A stretch of 58,633 bases of DNA from an uncultured Oscillospiraceae bacterium (GTDB taxonomy: Bacteria; Bacillota; Clostridia; Oscillospirales; Oscillospiraceae), in NCBI GenBank assembly GCA_947588955.1, contig CANPYX010000011.1, positions 1-58,633 of the forward strand. The letters are read 5' to 3'. A program made the position numbers and the translations under genes. The notes beneath the pieces are model-generated. The model was given only the letters and a program-made list of their open reading frames with translations, did no database searches and was not told the DNA's origin. This document shows positions 29,873 to 38,450 of the stretch, piece after piece; within the stretch, counting starts at the first letter, position 1; every line of letters starts with the position of its first letter.

Positions 29873-29999
29873 AAAATTTTTTTGAATTTTGCGAAATTCA
29901 AAAAAATTTTCCTGCCGTCGCGCTGCGCGCATGGTCAAGGACCATACACTTGCGCGACAAAAGGTAATTTTTCCGACGTACATGCCGCCGGAAAAATAT
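29873..29999 (+). repeat. Palindromic intergenic repeat, copy B
   Basis: A 17-bp perfect hairpin (29873-29889 with 29894-29910, loop TGCG), a CTGCCG spacer with partial stems, CAAAAGG, and the 33-bp core at 29967-29999 identical to copies A, C and D. Confidence 0.85.
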
Positions 30000-30157
30000 A
30001 TAATTAAAGGAATTGCCCTGAATCGGCTGTTCCTTTTGCTTTTGGTACAGCAAAAGAACAACACATTTTTAAAAATTTGTTTATTAATCCCCTACCAATT
30101 TCTCCGGGTATGTGATATTATTGTAGCGAAATAAATAAATGCCAGGAGGAAGCTCCC

Positions 30158-31003
30158 ATGAAGATAAAAATAACCGCTGACAGCACGTGCGATCTGCCCG
30201 CGGCATTGGCTGATAAATACGGCGTCCACATCTTCCCCCTCTATGTGGTGATGGACGGCGAGGCGAAAAAGGACGGGGTGGAGATATGCGCCCAGGACAT
30301 TTTTGACCACGTTGCCGCCGGCGGAAAGCTGGGGAACACGGCGGCTGTGAACGTGGGCGACTACCTGGAGGTATTCAGGGGGCTTCGCAAGGAATGCGAC
30401 GCGGTGATACACTTCACCATCTCCCAGTCCATGTCCGCCTGCTTCCAGAACGCCAACATCGCCGCCGCGGAGGTGGAGAACGTGTGGGTGGTGGACTCAA
30501 CGACCCTGTCCTGCGGCATATCGCTGCTGGTGCTGGACGCCTGCGAGATGGCGGCGGAGGGAAAGAGCCCAGAGGAGATTGTGGCGGCGCTGGAGGCTAA
30601 GCGCGACAGGCTTGACGTGAGCTTTGTCATCGACACGCTGGATTACCTTAAAGCCGGCGGGCGCTGCTCGCCGCTGGTGGCGCTGGGAGCCAACCTTTTG
30701 AATCTGAAGCCCTGCATAGAGCTTTCGGACGGGAGCATGGGCGTGGGCAAGAAGTACCGTGGCGCCATTGAAAAGGTGGTGCTCAAGTACCTGGCGGACA
30801 GGCTCGCCCAGCCCGATAAAATCGACAGGCGCAGGGCGTTCCTTGTAAAATCCAACGGCTTTTCCCAGGAGTTTCTTGCCGAGGCGAGGAGGACTGTACA
30901 GGAGCTTTGCCCCTTTGACGAGCTCATCGACGCCACGGCGGGCTGTACCATCTCCAACCACTGCGGTCCCAAGACGCTGGGAATATTGATGTACAGAAAA
31001 TAA
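30158..31003 (+). CDS. DegV family fatty-acid-binding protein
   Basis: 281-aa cytoplasmic protein of the DegV/FakB family that presents fatty acids to kinase FakA. Family marks: [13 protein letters not shown] at the N-terminus, [15 protein letters not shown] (binding of the acyl carboxylate), [15 protein letters not shown] and [14 protein letters not shown]. Closing [14 protein letters not shown] is typical. AGGAGG upstream. fakA is not in this window. Confidence 0.93.
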   Translation: MKIKITADSTCDLPAALADKYGVHIFPLYVVMDGEAKKDGVEICAQDIFDHVAAGGKLGNTAAVNVGDYLEVFRGLRKECDAVIHFTISQSMSACFQNANIAAAEVENVWVVDSTTLSCGISLLVLDACEMAAEGKSPEEIVAALEAKRDRLDVSFVIDTLDYLKAGGRCSPLVALGANLLNLKPCIELSDGSMGVGKKYRGAIEKVVLKYLADRLAQPDKIDRRRAFLVKSNGFSQEFLAEARRTVQELCPFDELIDATAGCTISNHCGPKTLGILMYRK

Positions 31004-31023
31004 TTTTTGACAGGAGTATAAAC

Positions 31024-32277
31024 ATGTATTCAGACCTTCAGGATTCCATCGGCTTCATAGCCAATCAAGATCCGGATCTGGCGGCGGCTATGGGCCGTGA
31101 GCTGGGACGGCAGAAGCGCAACATCGAGCTCATAGCCTCGGAAAACTACGTCTCCCCCGCCGTCATGGCGGCTATGGGCAGCGTGCTCACCAACAAATAC
31201 GCTGAGGGCTACCCCGGAAAGCGCTACTACGGCGGCTGTGAGTACGTGGACGAGGTGGAGACGCTCGCCATTGAGCGGGCGAAGGCCATCTTCGGCGCGG
31301 GCTACGCCAACGTCCAGCCCCACTCCGGCGCTCAGGCCAACACTGCCGTGTACTTCGCCCTTTTGAACCCCGGCGACACGGTTCTGGGAATGAATCTTGC
31401 CGAGGGCGGGCACCTGACCCACGGCTCCCCCGTGAACCTTTCGGGTAAATATTTTAACTTTGTCCCCTACGGCGTCTCCCCGGAGACCGGCCGCATAGAC
31501 TACGACGCGCTTATGGAGCTGGCGCGGAAGAACAAGCCGAAGCTCATCGTCGCCGGCGCGTCGGCGTATCCCCGCGCCATCGACTTCAAGCGCTTCCGCG
31601 AGATCGCGGACTCCGTGGGCGCTTACCTGATGGTGGACATGGCGCACATAGCGGGGCTTGTGGCGGCTGGCGAGCACGAGTCGCCCATACCCTGGGCACA
31701 TGTGGTGACCACCACCACCCACAAGACGCTTCGCGGACCACGCGGCGGGCTCATTCTCACCGCCGATCCCGAATTTGGCAAGCAGTTTAACAAGGCCATA
31801 TTCCCCGGCACCCAGGGCGGACCGCTTATGCACGTCATCGCGGCGAAGGCGGTTTGCTTTGGCGAGGCGCTGAGGCCGGAGTTCAAGGCATATCAGGCGC
31901 AGATAGTGAAAAACGCGAAGGTGCTGGCGGAGGAGCTTATGAAGCGGGGCGTCAACCTGGTCTCCGGCGGCACCGACAACCACCTTATGCTGGCGGACCT
32001 CCGCGGCACGGGCGTCACCGGAAAGGTGCTGGAAAAGCGGCTCGATTCCGTTTACATCACGGTAAACAAGAACGCCATACCCAACGACCCGGAAAAGCCC
32101 TTTGTCACCAGCGGGATAAGGATCGGCACTCCCGCCGTCACCACACGCGGCTTCAAGGAGCCGGAGATGGTGATCATTGCCGACAGGATCGCCGCCACCG
32201 TCCACGACTACGAGGGCACGCAGGAGGAGACGAGAGGGATAATCACCGACCTGTGCGCAAGGTTCCCTTTGTACTGA
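31024..32277 (+). CDS. glyA: Serine hydroxymethyltransferase
   Basis: PLP enzyme interconverting serine and glycine with tetrahydrofolate. 417 aa, normal size. Motifs: [56 protein letters not shown] and the PLP-lysine region [16 protein letters not shown]. Separated from the DegV gene by 20 bp, likely co-transcribed. Confidence 0.97.
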   Translation: MYSDLQDSIGFIANQDPDLAAAMGRELGRQKRNIELIASENYVSPAVMAAMGSVLTNKYAEGYPGKRYYGGCEYVDEVETLAIERAKAIFGAGYANVQPHSGAQANTAVYFALLNPGDTVLGMNLAEGGHLTHGSPVNLSGKYFNFVPYGVSPETGRIDYDALMELARKNKPKLIVAGASAYPRAIDFKRFREIADSVGAYLMVDMAHIAGLVAAGEHESPIPWAHVVTTTTHKTLRGPRGGLILTADPEFGKQFNKAIFPGTQGGPLMHVIAAKAVCFGEALRPEFKAYQAQIVKNAKVLAEELMKRGVNLVSGGTDNHLMLADLRGTGVTGKVLEKRLDSVYITVNKNAIPNDPEKPFVTSGIRIGTPAVTTRGFKEPEMVIIADRIAATVHDYEGTQEETRGIITDLCARFPLY

Positions 32278-32301
32278 TTTTCGCGAAAGAGAAACGCGCG
32301 A

Positions 32302-32343
32302 AAAAGGATTCGGAAATGTCTGCGGACATTTCCGAATCCTTTT
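32302..32343. terminator. 19-bp perfect hairpin terminator with TGCG loop
   Basis: Arms 32302-32320 and 32325-32343 (AAAAGGATTCGGAAATGTC). Bidirectional, between convergent glyA and the M56 gene. The CGGAAATGTC-TGCG-GACATTTCCG core recurs at 51145. Confidence 0.9.
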
Positions 32344-32344
32344 G

Positions 32345-34873
32345 TCATTTGATTTGGTTTATGTTTTCCGGGGTCAAATCGTAATATTGGGCGGCGGGCT
32401 TGGAGGATTGGAGGGCGAGGGCGGCTTGGAATTCCTCCTCGGCGCACTTTTCGCCGCCTTTGCGGTACTCCCAGCCCAGGAAGGAGCCGTTTTCGTCGTA
32501 TGCGCCGTCACGGGACCAGAGGGTTTGGATCTCCCCGCCGCGAAGGACGCGAATCTCGGCGTTGTCCGCGCCTGAGGAGGATTCAAAGGTGCCGTCGGTC
32601 TTTAAGCCGGAAAAGCTTCTTGACCAAACGCGTATCCCCTCCACCCCGTCGGCGGTACGCCGCAGGATAACGCTTGCCTGCTCATATCCGCCGTAGTATA
32701 CGCTCAGTACCGCCTCGACAGCGCCGTCGCCGTCCATATCAAGGACGGTAAAGCCGTTTACCTCGCCCTTGGATACGGGGTCAGGCGTCAGGGCTTTTTC
32801 GATGGAGCCCACGTTGGCTTCTCCCACGCTCTCGCCCTCCGATGAGCGGCAGTAGAAGTCCTTCTCGCCCCGAAGGACCTCCTTTAACGCGTCTATATAG
32901 CTTTCAAGCTGGATCGGCGAAGTCTCACGGGCAGGTCCGGAGAGGGGCTCCAACGCGGCGGCGGAGATGTCGGGCGTGAGGGCGGAGCCGGAGTACGCCA
33001 CGGGGACGGCGAGAGCCGCCAGGTCGTAGGCGGGCATACCCTCCGGGCGGAGGGCCACGGAGAGGACAAGGTTTTCAAGATCGGCTGTGACGCTCCCGGA
33101 GGCGTCTATCCCGCCGTCGCCTATCGGGGAGTCCGCAAGCCACTGCGCGTCGGCGGACAGGTCCAGTTCCCATGCCCTGCCGTAGAGGGCAACGGTGTAA
33201 ACGCAGGTCTCTGGGTCAAAGGAGCCGGAAAGGTTTTCCTCAAGTAGCGCCGCCGCGTCCTGCCAACGCAGGGCCGCCGCTCCTCCGTCCCTTTCAAAGA
33301 CGTAGAGGTCAAAGCAGTCAACGCCGGAGCCTACCGCGTTAGCTACGGCAACCGCCAGCTCCTCCTCCCCGTCGCCGTCAAGGTCGGCAAGGGCGAGACG
33401 GCTTTCGGCGACGCGCTGGGATTCCACGAATTCCATATCGGCAAACATCAGCCTGTCCTCCCAGCGGACAAGCCCCAGGCTCCTGCCAGTGAGCTCCACA
33501 CGATAGAGCGCCGCGGCACCGTTTTCAAGCCCGCATACCGGGAAGACGCCGGTTCCGCCGCGGGTATACTCCGCCTCCGCCACGCCGTCATAGCCCGGCT
33601 CCGGGAGGTCCTCGGTCCAGGTCGCGCCGGAGTCAAGCGTTATGTAAACTGTTTGCCTCTGTCCGTCCCACACTATCGCCGCGGCGGAGGAGCCGGAGCT
33701 CACGGTATCCACGGCGTTCAGATTCATCTCCTCAAGGGCGTCGAAATTTATGGCACCGGATTCATCTGTCTGCGTATCCCCAGTTTTTTCAGGGTCTTTT
33801 TCGGCATCTCTGCCGTTTGCCGAGACGTAGCCGCAGGAGCCCAGGACCGCGCCGAGTGTTAAGGCGGCCGCCGCGCACAGGGCAGCCAGAGCACGGGAGC
33901 TTCGGCTGTCCGGATTTTTTCTCATGATTATCGTCAACCTCTCCTTCATTATTTTTTTGGAGTTTCCAAAGGGCATAAATAGAGTGCTGTTTTGCCGGTT
34001 TTTCGACGCGCCGCGCAAAAGGAGCTCGCCGTACACGGGCTTTTCCCGGTCAGTGAGCCTCAGCGCCACCGTCTCGTCGCAGGCGAGCTCGCAGTCCCTC
34101 CCAACCGCGCGCAGAAGATACCAGGCGGCGGGGTTGAACCAGTGGAGGCACGCGTTCACCAGCGCCGCGCGCTTGTACCACAGGTCGCGGCGGCGCAGAT
34201 GCGTAAGCTCGTGCATAAGGGCAAGCCGAAGCTCCTCTCCCTCCGGGCAGGACGCCGGCAACCACACCGTCGGGCGAATGACGCCCTCCAGCATGGGACC
34301 GGTGACGGCGGCGGATCTGCGTATAGCGGGACATCCTATCCCCAGCTCCTCCGCGGCGGAGCGGCAGGCGTCCTCCGCGTCCTCTCCCGCCGCCAGCTCA
34401 CGGCGGCAGAGCTCCCGGCGAAATCCGGCGGCGCTGACCAGGAATACGGCGGCGCACAGCAAGACGCCAACAGCCCACAAAGCCATGATTATTGACGCGG
34501 CGCCGGGTACTTTCCACGCCGGCGCGGGCGCCTCGACCGGAAAATCCGGCTCCGGCGCGGCGTGAACAGGCGTTCCGGCGTTTGGAGGCGATGTCTGCGC
34601 AGGCGGAGAGGGGATTTGTACGGCTTCCGCGTTGCCGGAAGGCTCCGAAGGCGCAGAGTGCGCGGCCTCCTCCGGCGGAGTTAAAATCTGCGCCGTCAGG
34701 TTCCATTCCGCGCCCAGGGGAATGAGGAACCGCGCCAGCGCCGCAAGCCACAGCAGCGCGACCAGCACTGCCGGGACCCTCCCCCTAAGAACGCGGCACA
34801 GCAGGGCAATAAAAAGCGTCAGTATCCCGCCGGACAGGGTCAGCGACAGGAGCAGGCGGAGAGGGTCAGCCAT
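32345..34873 (-). CDS. BlaR1-like M56 family membrane metallopeptidase with large C-terminal domain
   Basis: Sensor-protease paired with the BlaI-type repressor upstream. 842 aa: membrane helices near residues 5-28 and 35-55, a third around 120-145, then the zinc protease motif HELTHLRRRD at about 205 and DCELACDETVA. After a further hydrophobic segment (ALAALCAAAALTLGAVLG) comes a roughly 450-residue extracellular part with two DGDG units (ALADLDGDGEEELAVAV and VLDMDGDGAVEAVLSV), resembling FG-GAP-type calcium repeats. There is no visible penicillin-binding sensor SxxK domain. Start 34873 overlaps the blaI stop. Confidence 0.85.
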   Translation of the reverse strand: MADPLRLLLSLTLSGGILTLFIALLCRVLRGRVPAVLVALLWLAALARFLIPLGAEWNLTAQILTPPEEAAHSAPSEPSGNAEAVQIPSPPAQTSPPNAGTPVHAAPEPDFPVEAPAPAWKVPGAASIIMALWAVGVLLCAAVFLVSAAGFRRELCRRELAAGEDAEDACRSAAEELGIGCPAIRRSAAVTGPMLEGVIRPTVWLPASCPEGEELRLALMHELTHLRRRDLWYKRAALVNACLHWFNPAAWYLLRAVGRDCELACDETVALRLTDREKPVYGELLLRGASKNRQNSTLFMPFGNSKKIMKERLTIIMRKNPDSRSSRALAALCAAAALTLGAVLGSCGYVSANGRDAEKDPEKTGDTQTDESGAINFDALEEMNLNAVDTVSSGSSAAAIVWDGQRQTVYITLDSGATWTEDLPEPGYDGVAEAEYTRGGTGVFPVCGLENGAAALYRVELTGRSLGLVRWEDRLMFADMEFVESQRVAESRLALADLDGDGEEELAVAVANAVGSGVDCFDLYVFERDGGAAALRWQDAAALLEENLSGSFDPETCVYTVALYGRAWELDLSADAQWLADSPIGDGGIDASGSVTADLENLVLSVALRPEGMPAYDLAALAVPVAYSGSALTPDISAAALEPLSGPARETSPIQLESYIDALKEVLRGEKDFYCRSSEGESVGEANVGSIEKALTPDPVSKGEVNGFTVLDMDGDGAVEAVLSVYYGGYEQASVILRRTADGVEGIRVWSRSFSGLKTDGTFESSSGADNAEIRVLRGGEIQTLWSRDGAYDENGSFLGWEYRKGGEKCAEEEFQAALALQSSKPAAQYYDLTPENINQIK

Positions 34874-35255
34874 TTTTGCCGCCCTCATTCGGGTAGAGTA
34901 TCTCCCGAAGCTCGCGCAGGTCCTTGTCGGAGAGCTCCGCCGAGTCCACCAGGTTCGCCACCAGGTCCCGGACGCTCCCGCGGTACACGCGCTCAAGAAA
35001 CGCCCTGGACGACCAGCGGCGGTAGTCCTCCCGGCTCAGGAGCGGGGTGTAGTAGAACACCTCTCTCTTTTCGGCTCTGACCGCGCCCTTCTCGCAGAGC
35101 CTCCGGAGGAGGGTTTTCACCGTGGACGCGTCCCAGCCGCGCTCCCGCTCCAGCCTCTCCCTCACCGGCGCCAGCGGCACGGGCTCCCCCGCCTGCCACA
35201 GCGCCTCCATCACATCAAGCTCCGACCCGGATATTTTCTCCGCCGGTCCCGACAT
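34866..35255 (-). CDS. BlaI/MecI family transcriptional repressor
   Basis: 129-aa winged-helix repressor. Features: KISGSELDVMEALWQAGEPV, the recognition helix region WDASTVKTLLRRLCEKGAV and EVFYYTPLLSREDYRRW, where M56 proteases cut in relatives. ATG 35255 follows GGGAG. The two operators in its promoter imply autorepression relieved by the M56 partner. No beta-lactamase gene is nearby. Confidence 0.92.
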   Translation of the reverse strand: MSGPAEKISGSELDVMEALWQAGEPVPLAPVRERLERERGWDASTVKTLLRRLCEKGAVRAEKREVFYYTPLLSREDYRRWSSRAFLERVYRGSVRDLVANLVDSAELSDKDLRELREILYPNEGGKNG

Positions 35256-35279
35256 AAACAGCACTCCCTTCAGGTAAGT

Positions 35280-35331
35280 TTACAATTGTAACCTCATTGA
35301 GCAGTTTACACCTGTAACCCGGCTTTGTCAA
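35280..35331 (-). promoter_or_regulatory. BlaI-type promoter with two operators
   Basis: Minus strand TTGACA (35326-35331), 17-bp spacer, TAAACT (35303-35308). Operators of the TACAnnTGTA class: TTACACCTGTAA (35306-35317) overlapping the -10 box and TTACAATTGTAA (35280-35291) downstream. Confidence 0.85.
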
Positions 35332-35358
35332 GTGGGTTTTTAAAAAAAGAGCACATAT

Positions 35359-35397
35359 TTTTGCGGGGAGGACGGTTATGAGGTCCTCCCCGCAAAA
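35359..35397. terminator. Terminator of the restriction-modification genes
   Basis: 15-bp perfect stem TTTTGCGGGGAGGAC with a 9-nt loop; lies 27 bp past the methyltransferase stop on the minus strand. Confidence 0.85.
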
Positions 35398-35423
35398 TTA
35401 TTATAATGAACATGAATGATAAG

Positions 35424-36413
35424 TTAAACGCTTTTCAATTCAAGCTGTTCATCGCTTTGTTTTGCACCTTTTTCTATTGCTGTTAAATTATTGTATGCAT
35501 TATAACATGCCATATTTGAAAGCTGCACATATTTGCGCTCTTTTTCGATGCCTATATAATGACGGTCTTCTATTATGGCAGCAACGGCCGTCGTCCCACT
35601 GCCGATAAAGCAGTCAAGGACAACATCTCCTTTGTCAGTTAATAATTGGATCAAGCGTCTTGGTAATTCAATAGGAAATTTTGCCTCATGATCATCATTT
35701 GCCCTTACAGACGCGATATTCCATACCGCACGGGAACCCCAATTTATCCATTCGTCTTTTGAAAGCCGTTCACGATCCACCTTCGTTATGCCCGGCTTCC
35801 AAAATATATATACATATTCATACTCATCTACAGATCTATAAGAAAGCGTATGCCATTTGCTGTTTTCCCATGCCGGATCCTTTACCCAAATCCTACGGTC
35901 ATACAAATAGAGGGACGCCTCATATGCCGCTCTTTCAAGTATATCACCAACAAGCTTTACCCTTGTCTGAACAGCATATTTTCCACCCCTGATATTATTG
36001 CCGTGCAATCTTCGATCTATTGTTTGTTCACTGCACCCCATAATTTCGGCAATTTGTTTTCTGGATAAGTCAGGATGCTCATTCCACACTTTTTCGATTT
36101 GTTCCTTTGTAACATCTATCTTTCTTCGGCTTATATTCTCTGCCATAATTTTAGGCATGGTATCATCTTTAAAGCATAGAATATCGGCAATATTTATTGC
36201 CAGAAATCCACCTGGCTTTAAAATTGAAAAATGTTCTTTAATAACATCGGATAAAAGCCTATTCCATTCATCAAAGCTCATATCCTTTTCATAATCCTTA
36301 CCAACATGATACGGCGGGGACCAGACACTCAACGCTACTGAATTAGGTCTAATCTGCTTAAGCATTTTTTTGGCATCACCGCAATAAATCTTGTCTATGC
36401 CTAAGTAAGCCAT
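35424..36413 (-). CDS. DNA methyltransferase (SPPY-type, probably N4-cytosine)
   Basis: 329-aa modification enzyme. Catalytic motif IV SPPY at residues 32-35 comes before the SAM motif I (LDCFIGSGTTA, 267-276), giving beta-class order. Between them at about 100-137 is an inserted helix-turn-helix (DLSRKQIAEIMGCSEQTIDR) in the target-recognition region. SPPY favours N4-cytosine over adenine methylation. The sequence is visibly more A/T-rich than its surroundings and pairs with the nuclease gene upstream, so probably acquired. Confidence 0.87.
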   Translation of the reverse strand: MAYLGIDKIYCGDAKKMLKQIRPNSVALSVWSPPYHVGKDYEKDMSFDEWNRLLSDVIKEHFSILKPGGFLAINIADILCFKDDTMPKIMAENISRRKIDVTKEQIEKVWNEHPDLSRKQIAEIMGCSEQTIDRRLHGNNIRGGKYAVQTRVKLVGDILERAAYEASLYLYDRRIWVKDPAWENSKWHTLSYRSVDEYEYVYIFWKPGITKVDRERLSKDEWINWGSRAVWNIASVRANDDHEAKFPIELPRRLIQLLTDKGDVVLDCFIGSGTTAVAAIIEDRHYIGIEKERKYVQLSNMACYNAYNNLTAIEKGAKQSDEQLELKSV

Positions 36414-36424
36414 TTCGCCACCCC

Positions 36425-37144
36425 TTAATCATCCCATGTATGGAAGAGAGCCCTTTGCTCACTGTCAAAATGTATTGTCTGAACACGCCAGCCTTTCATT
36501 TCTTTGAGCTTTTTAAAGCTTACTCTTACGCGGAAATCTTCTCCTCTGCTGGGTGCGTTTCTTCCTGCGATCCAAAAGCACCTTCCCGGATCAGGATTGT
36601 ATTCCTCTTGCAGCAGGCCATTAGGAACACAGCAGGCAATAATATCTTTTAGGCGATGCTCACCTTCAATATCTGTATAGCAATAGTGCAAAAACAGTGT
36701 TGTACTTAAAAATTGTTCATCATGCGGTTGATAAATCGTAGGAAGCTTACCTTGCTCATAAACAGGAACTCCAGACCGAATTTGTCGAATTTCAAGAGAA
36801 GTTTGAGATACTTGAAGCGTCGCTGTAGAGTTGGATTTCTCTGCTTTGGAATCCACAAAAAGTGCCTGTCGAATCACTTGATTTGGCAGAATTACATACC
36901 GCGCTTTTTTATAATCAACTGTGCCGAAAATACGTTGTGTCAAATTATAACCGGCAAGTCTGTCAACAATTTCCCGTGTTATATTTTCCGCAACATCCTT
37001 CACATTATCTGGCGAGGTCCGAAAAATATCATATGCTTCAAATCCAAAATCCAATGTGGCTTGAACCAACCACCTAAGTGTAAGTTTCTCTATGGCCTCG
37101 ATTTCATCATGTGAAAGGGACAATAAATCGTTGAGAACAGACAA
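36425..37144 (-). CDS. Probable type II restriction endonuclease, SfiI-like
   Basis: 239-aa protein, 11 bp upstream of the methyltransferase in the same operon. NVKDVAENITREIVDRLAGY, RIFGTVDYKKARYVILPN and QALFVDSKAEK (VDSK at 97-100 as candidate D-x-K of a PD-(D/E)XK site) resemble what I recall of the SfiI family, whose methylase partner is also N4-cytosine specific. If so the target would be GGCC-N5-GGCC. Assignment rests on memory of family motifs and context. AT-rich like its partner. Confidence 0.62.
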   Translation of the reverse strand: MSVLNDLLSLSHDEIEAIEKLTLRWLVQATLDFGFEAYDIFRTSPDNVKDVAENITREIVDRLAGYNLTQRIFGTVDYKKARYVILPNQVIRQALFVDSKAEKSNSTATLQVSQTSLEIRQIRSGVPVYEQGKLPTIYQPHDEQFLSTTLFLHYCYTDIEGEHRLKDIIACCVPNGLLQEEYNPDPGRCFWIAGRNAPSRGEDFRVRVSFKKLKEMKGWRVQTIHFDSEQRALFHTWDD

Positions 37145-37348
37145 ATAATCTCACCTCTATTAAAAAAGTACACTTTTAAAATATCACATTTTTTAGAGGT
37201 ATTCAACAACTTTTCTGTATTTTTTCAATTTTCCCTAATATTCGCTAAAGCAATATGAATGCACTTTTTCAATATCGACCTTCGAGCATTTCGCTTTCGG
37301 AACGGAATCGTTACGACTGCCGCATACAGCAAAATCCTTTGCAAATGG

Positions 37349-37411
37349 CGACCGTCTCCACCAACAAAAAAAGACCGCCAAAGCGGTCCTTTTTTGTGGT
37401 GGAGACGGTCG
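37349..37411 (-). terminator. tRNA-Ala terminator with mirrored tRNA 3' end
   Basis: Core hairpin GACCGC-CAAA-GCGGTC with flanking A/T runs, extended outward by CGACCGTCTCCACCA (37349-37363), which is the exact mirror of the last 15 nt of the tRNA (37397-37411). Overall about 29 bp of near-perfect inverted repeat with one indel and one mismatch. Confidence 0.85.
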
Positions 37412-37472
37412 GGATCGAACCGATGACCTCCTGAATGCCATTCAGGCGCTCTCCCAGCTGAGCTACGCCCCC
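37397..37472 (-). tRNA. tRNA-Ala (anticodon GGC)
   Basis: 76 nt including encoded CCA. Acceptor GGGGGCG pairs with CGTCTCC with the alanine-identity G3:U70 wobble; anticodon loop AATGGCATT; T-loop GTTCGATCC. Confidence 0.97.
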
Positions 37473-37555
37473 GGAGATGCTGTTTGCAACAGCAAGAGAG
37501 ATAATACCATAGGGCGGGGGGATTGTCAAGTGGTTTTTGCGTTTTTTCTAAAATT

Positions 37556-38428
37556 TTATTTTTCGCCGCGAATAAGGGGCCTGTCGTCGGGGGTGAAGGT
37601 ATAGACGCTGTCGCAGAAGCGGCATTTTATTTCTATCTTCCCGTCCTCGCGGAACATCTCGTCAAGCTCCGTCTCGGGTATGCCGGAGAGGGCGGCGGCG
37701 ACGCGCTCGCGGGAACAGGGGCAGAGATACGAAACGGCGTCCGTCTCCACGATTTTCGGCTCAAAGCCCTCCAGAACGCGCTCTACGACGTTTTCCAGCG
37801 TTCCGTGGACAAGCTGTGCGGTGACGGGTCCGGCGGCGTTGACGGAATCCTCGAGCCTCCGGGCGGTATCCTCGCCGGCGCCGGGCATGAGCTGGGCTAT
37901 ATATCCCCCGGCGGCGAGGACGTGCTGGTCCCTGTCCACAAGTACGCCCAGGGCGCAGGCGGTGGGGATCTGCTCGCTCTCAACAAAGTATTGGGCAAAA
38001 TCCTCGGCTATCTCCCCGGTGACAAGCCGGGTGGAGCCGGATACCGGCTCGCCGAAGCCCAAGTCACGTATGACGGTGAGCATACCGTCATTTCCCACGG
38101 CGGCACCCACCGCAAGCTTCCCGTCGGGGCGCAGAGGCAGGTCCACCGCCGGATTTTGGGCGTAGCCGCGGACGTTGCCCAGGCTGTCCGAGACAACAAG
38201 GACGGTCCCGACGGGCCCGCCGCCGTTTATCCTGACGGTTATGGAGTCCCCGTCGGACTTCATGGCGTTGCCGAGCATAGAGGCGGCGCACATTGTCCGC
38301 CCAAGGGCGGCGGTGACCACGGGAAGCGTGCGGTGTATATTCCTCGCCCGCTCCACCGCCTCCGTCAGCTCCACAGCCGTTATTTTCACAAATCCGTCAG
38401 ACGATATGGCGCGTATGACCCTGTCCAT
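37556..38428 (-). CDS. hslO: Hsp33 redox-regulated chaperone
   Basis: Cytoplasmic holdase activated by oxidative unfolding. 290 aa with N-terminal MDRVIRAISSDGFVKITAVE and GGGPVGTVLVVSDSLGNVRGY, and the C-terminal zinc-binding cysteines CPCS (about residue 236) and CRFC (about 268). ATG 38428 follows GGAGG. All four cysteines are present. Confidence 0.96.
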   Translation of the reverse strand: MDRVIRAISSDGFVKITAVELTEAVERARNIHRTLPVVTAALGRTMCAASMLGNAMKSDGDSITVRINGGGPVGTVLVVSDSLGNVRGYAQNPAVDLPLRPDGKLAVGAAVGNDGMLTVIRDLGFGEPVSGSTRLVTGEIAEDFAQYFVESEQIPTACALGVLVDRDQHVLAAGGYIAQLMPGAGEDTARRLEDSVNAAGPVTAQLVHGTLENVVERVLEGFEPKIVETDAVSYLCPCSRERVAAALSGIPETELDEMFREDGKIEIKCRFCDSVYTFTPDDRPLIRGEK

Positions 38429-38450
38429 TTGAGTACCTCCGAAATATAAT

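Noticed and set aside
32345..34996. Longer M56 protein starting at 34996
   Set aside because: The extra 41 codons overlap the blaI gene in another frame and lack a ribosome site; MADPL at 34873 with the usual blaI/blaR overlap is preferred.
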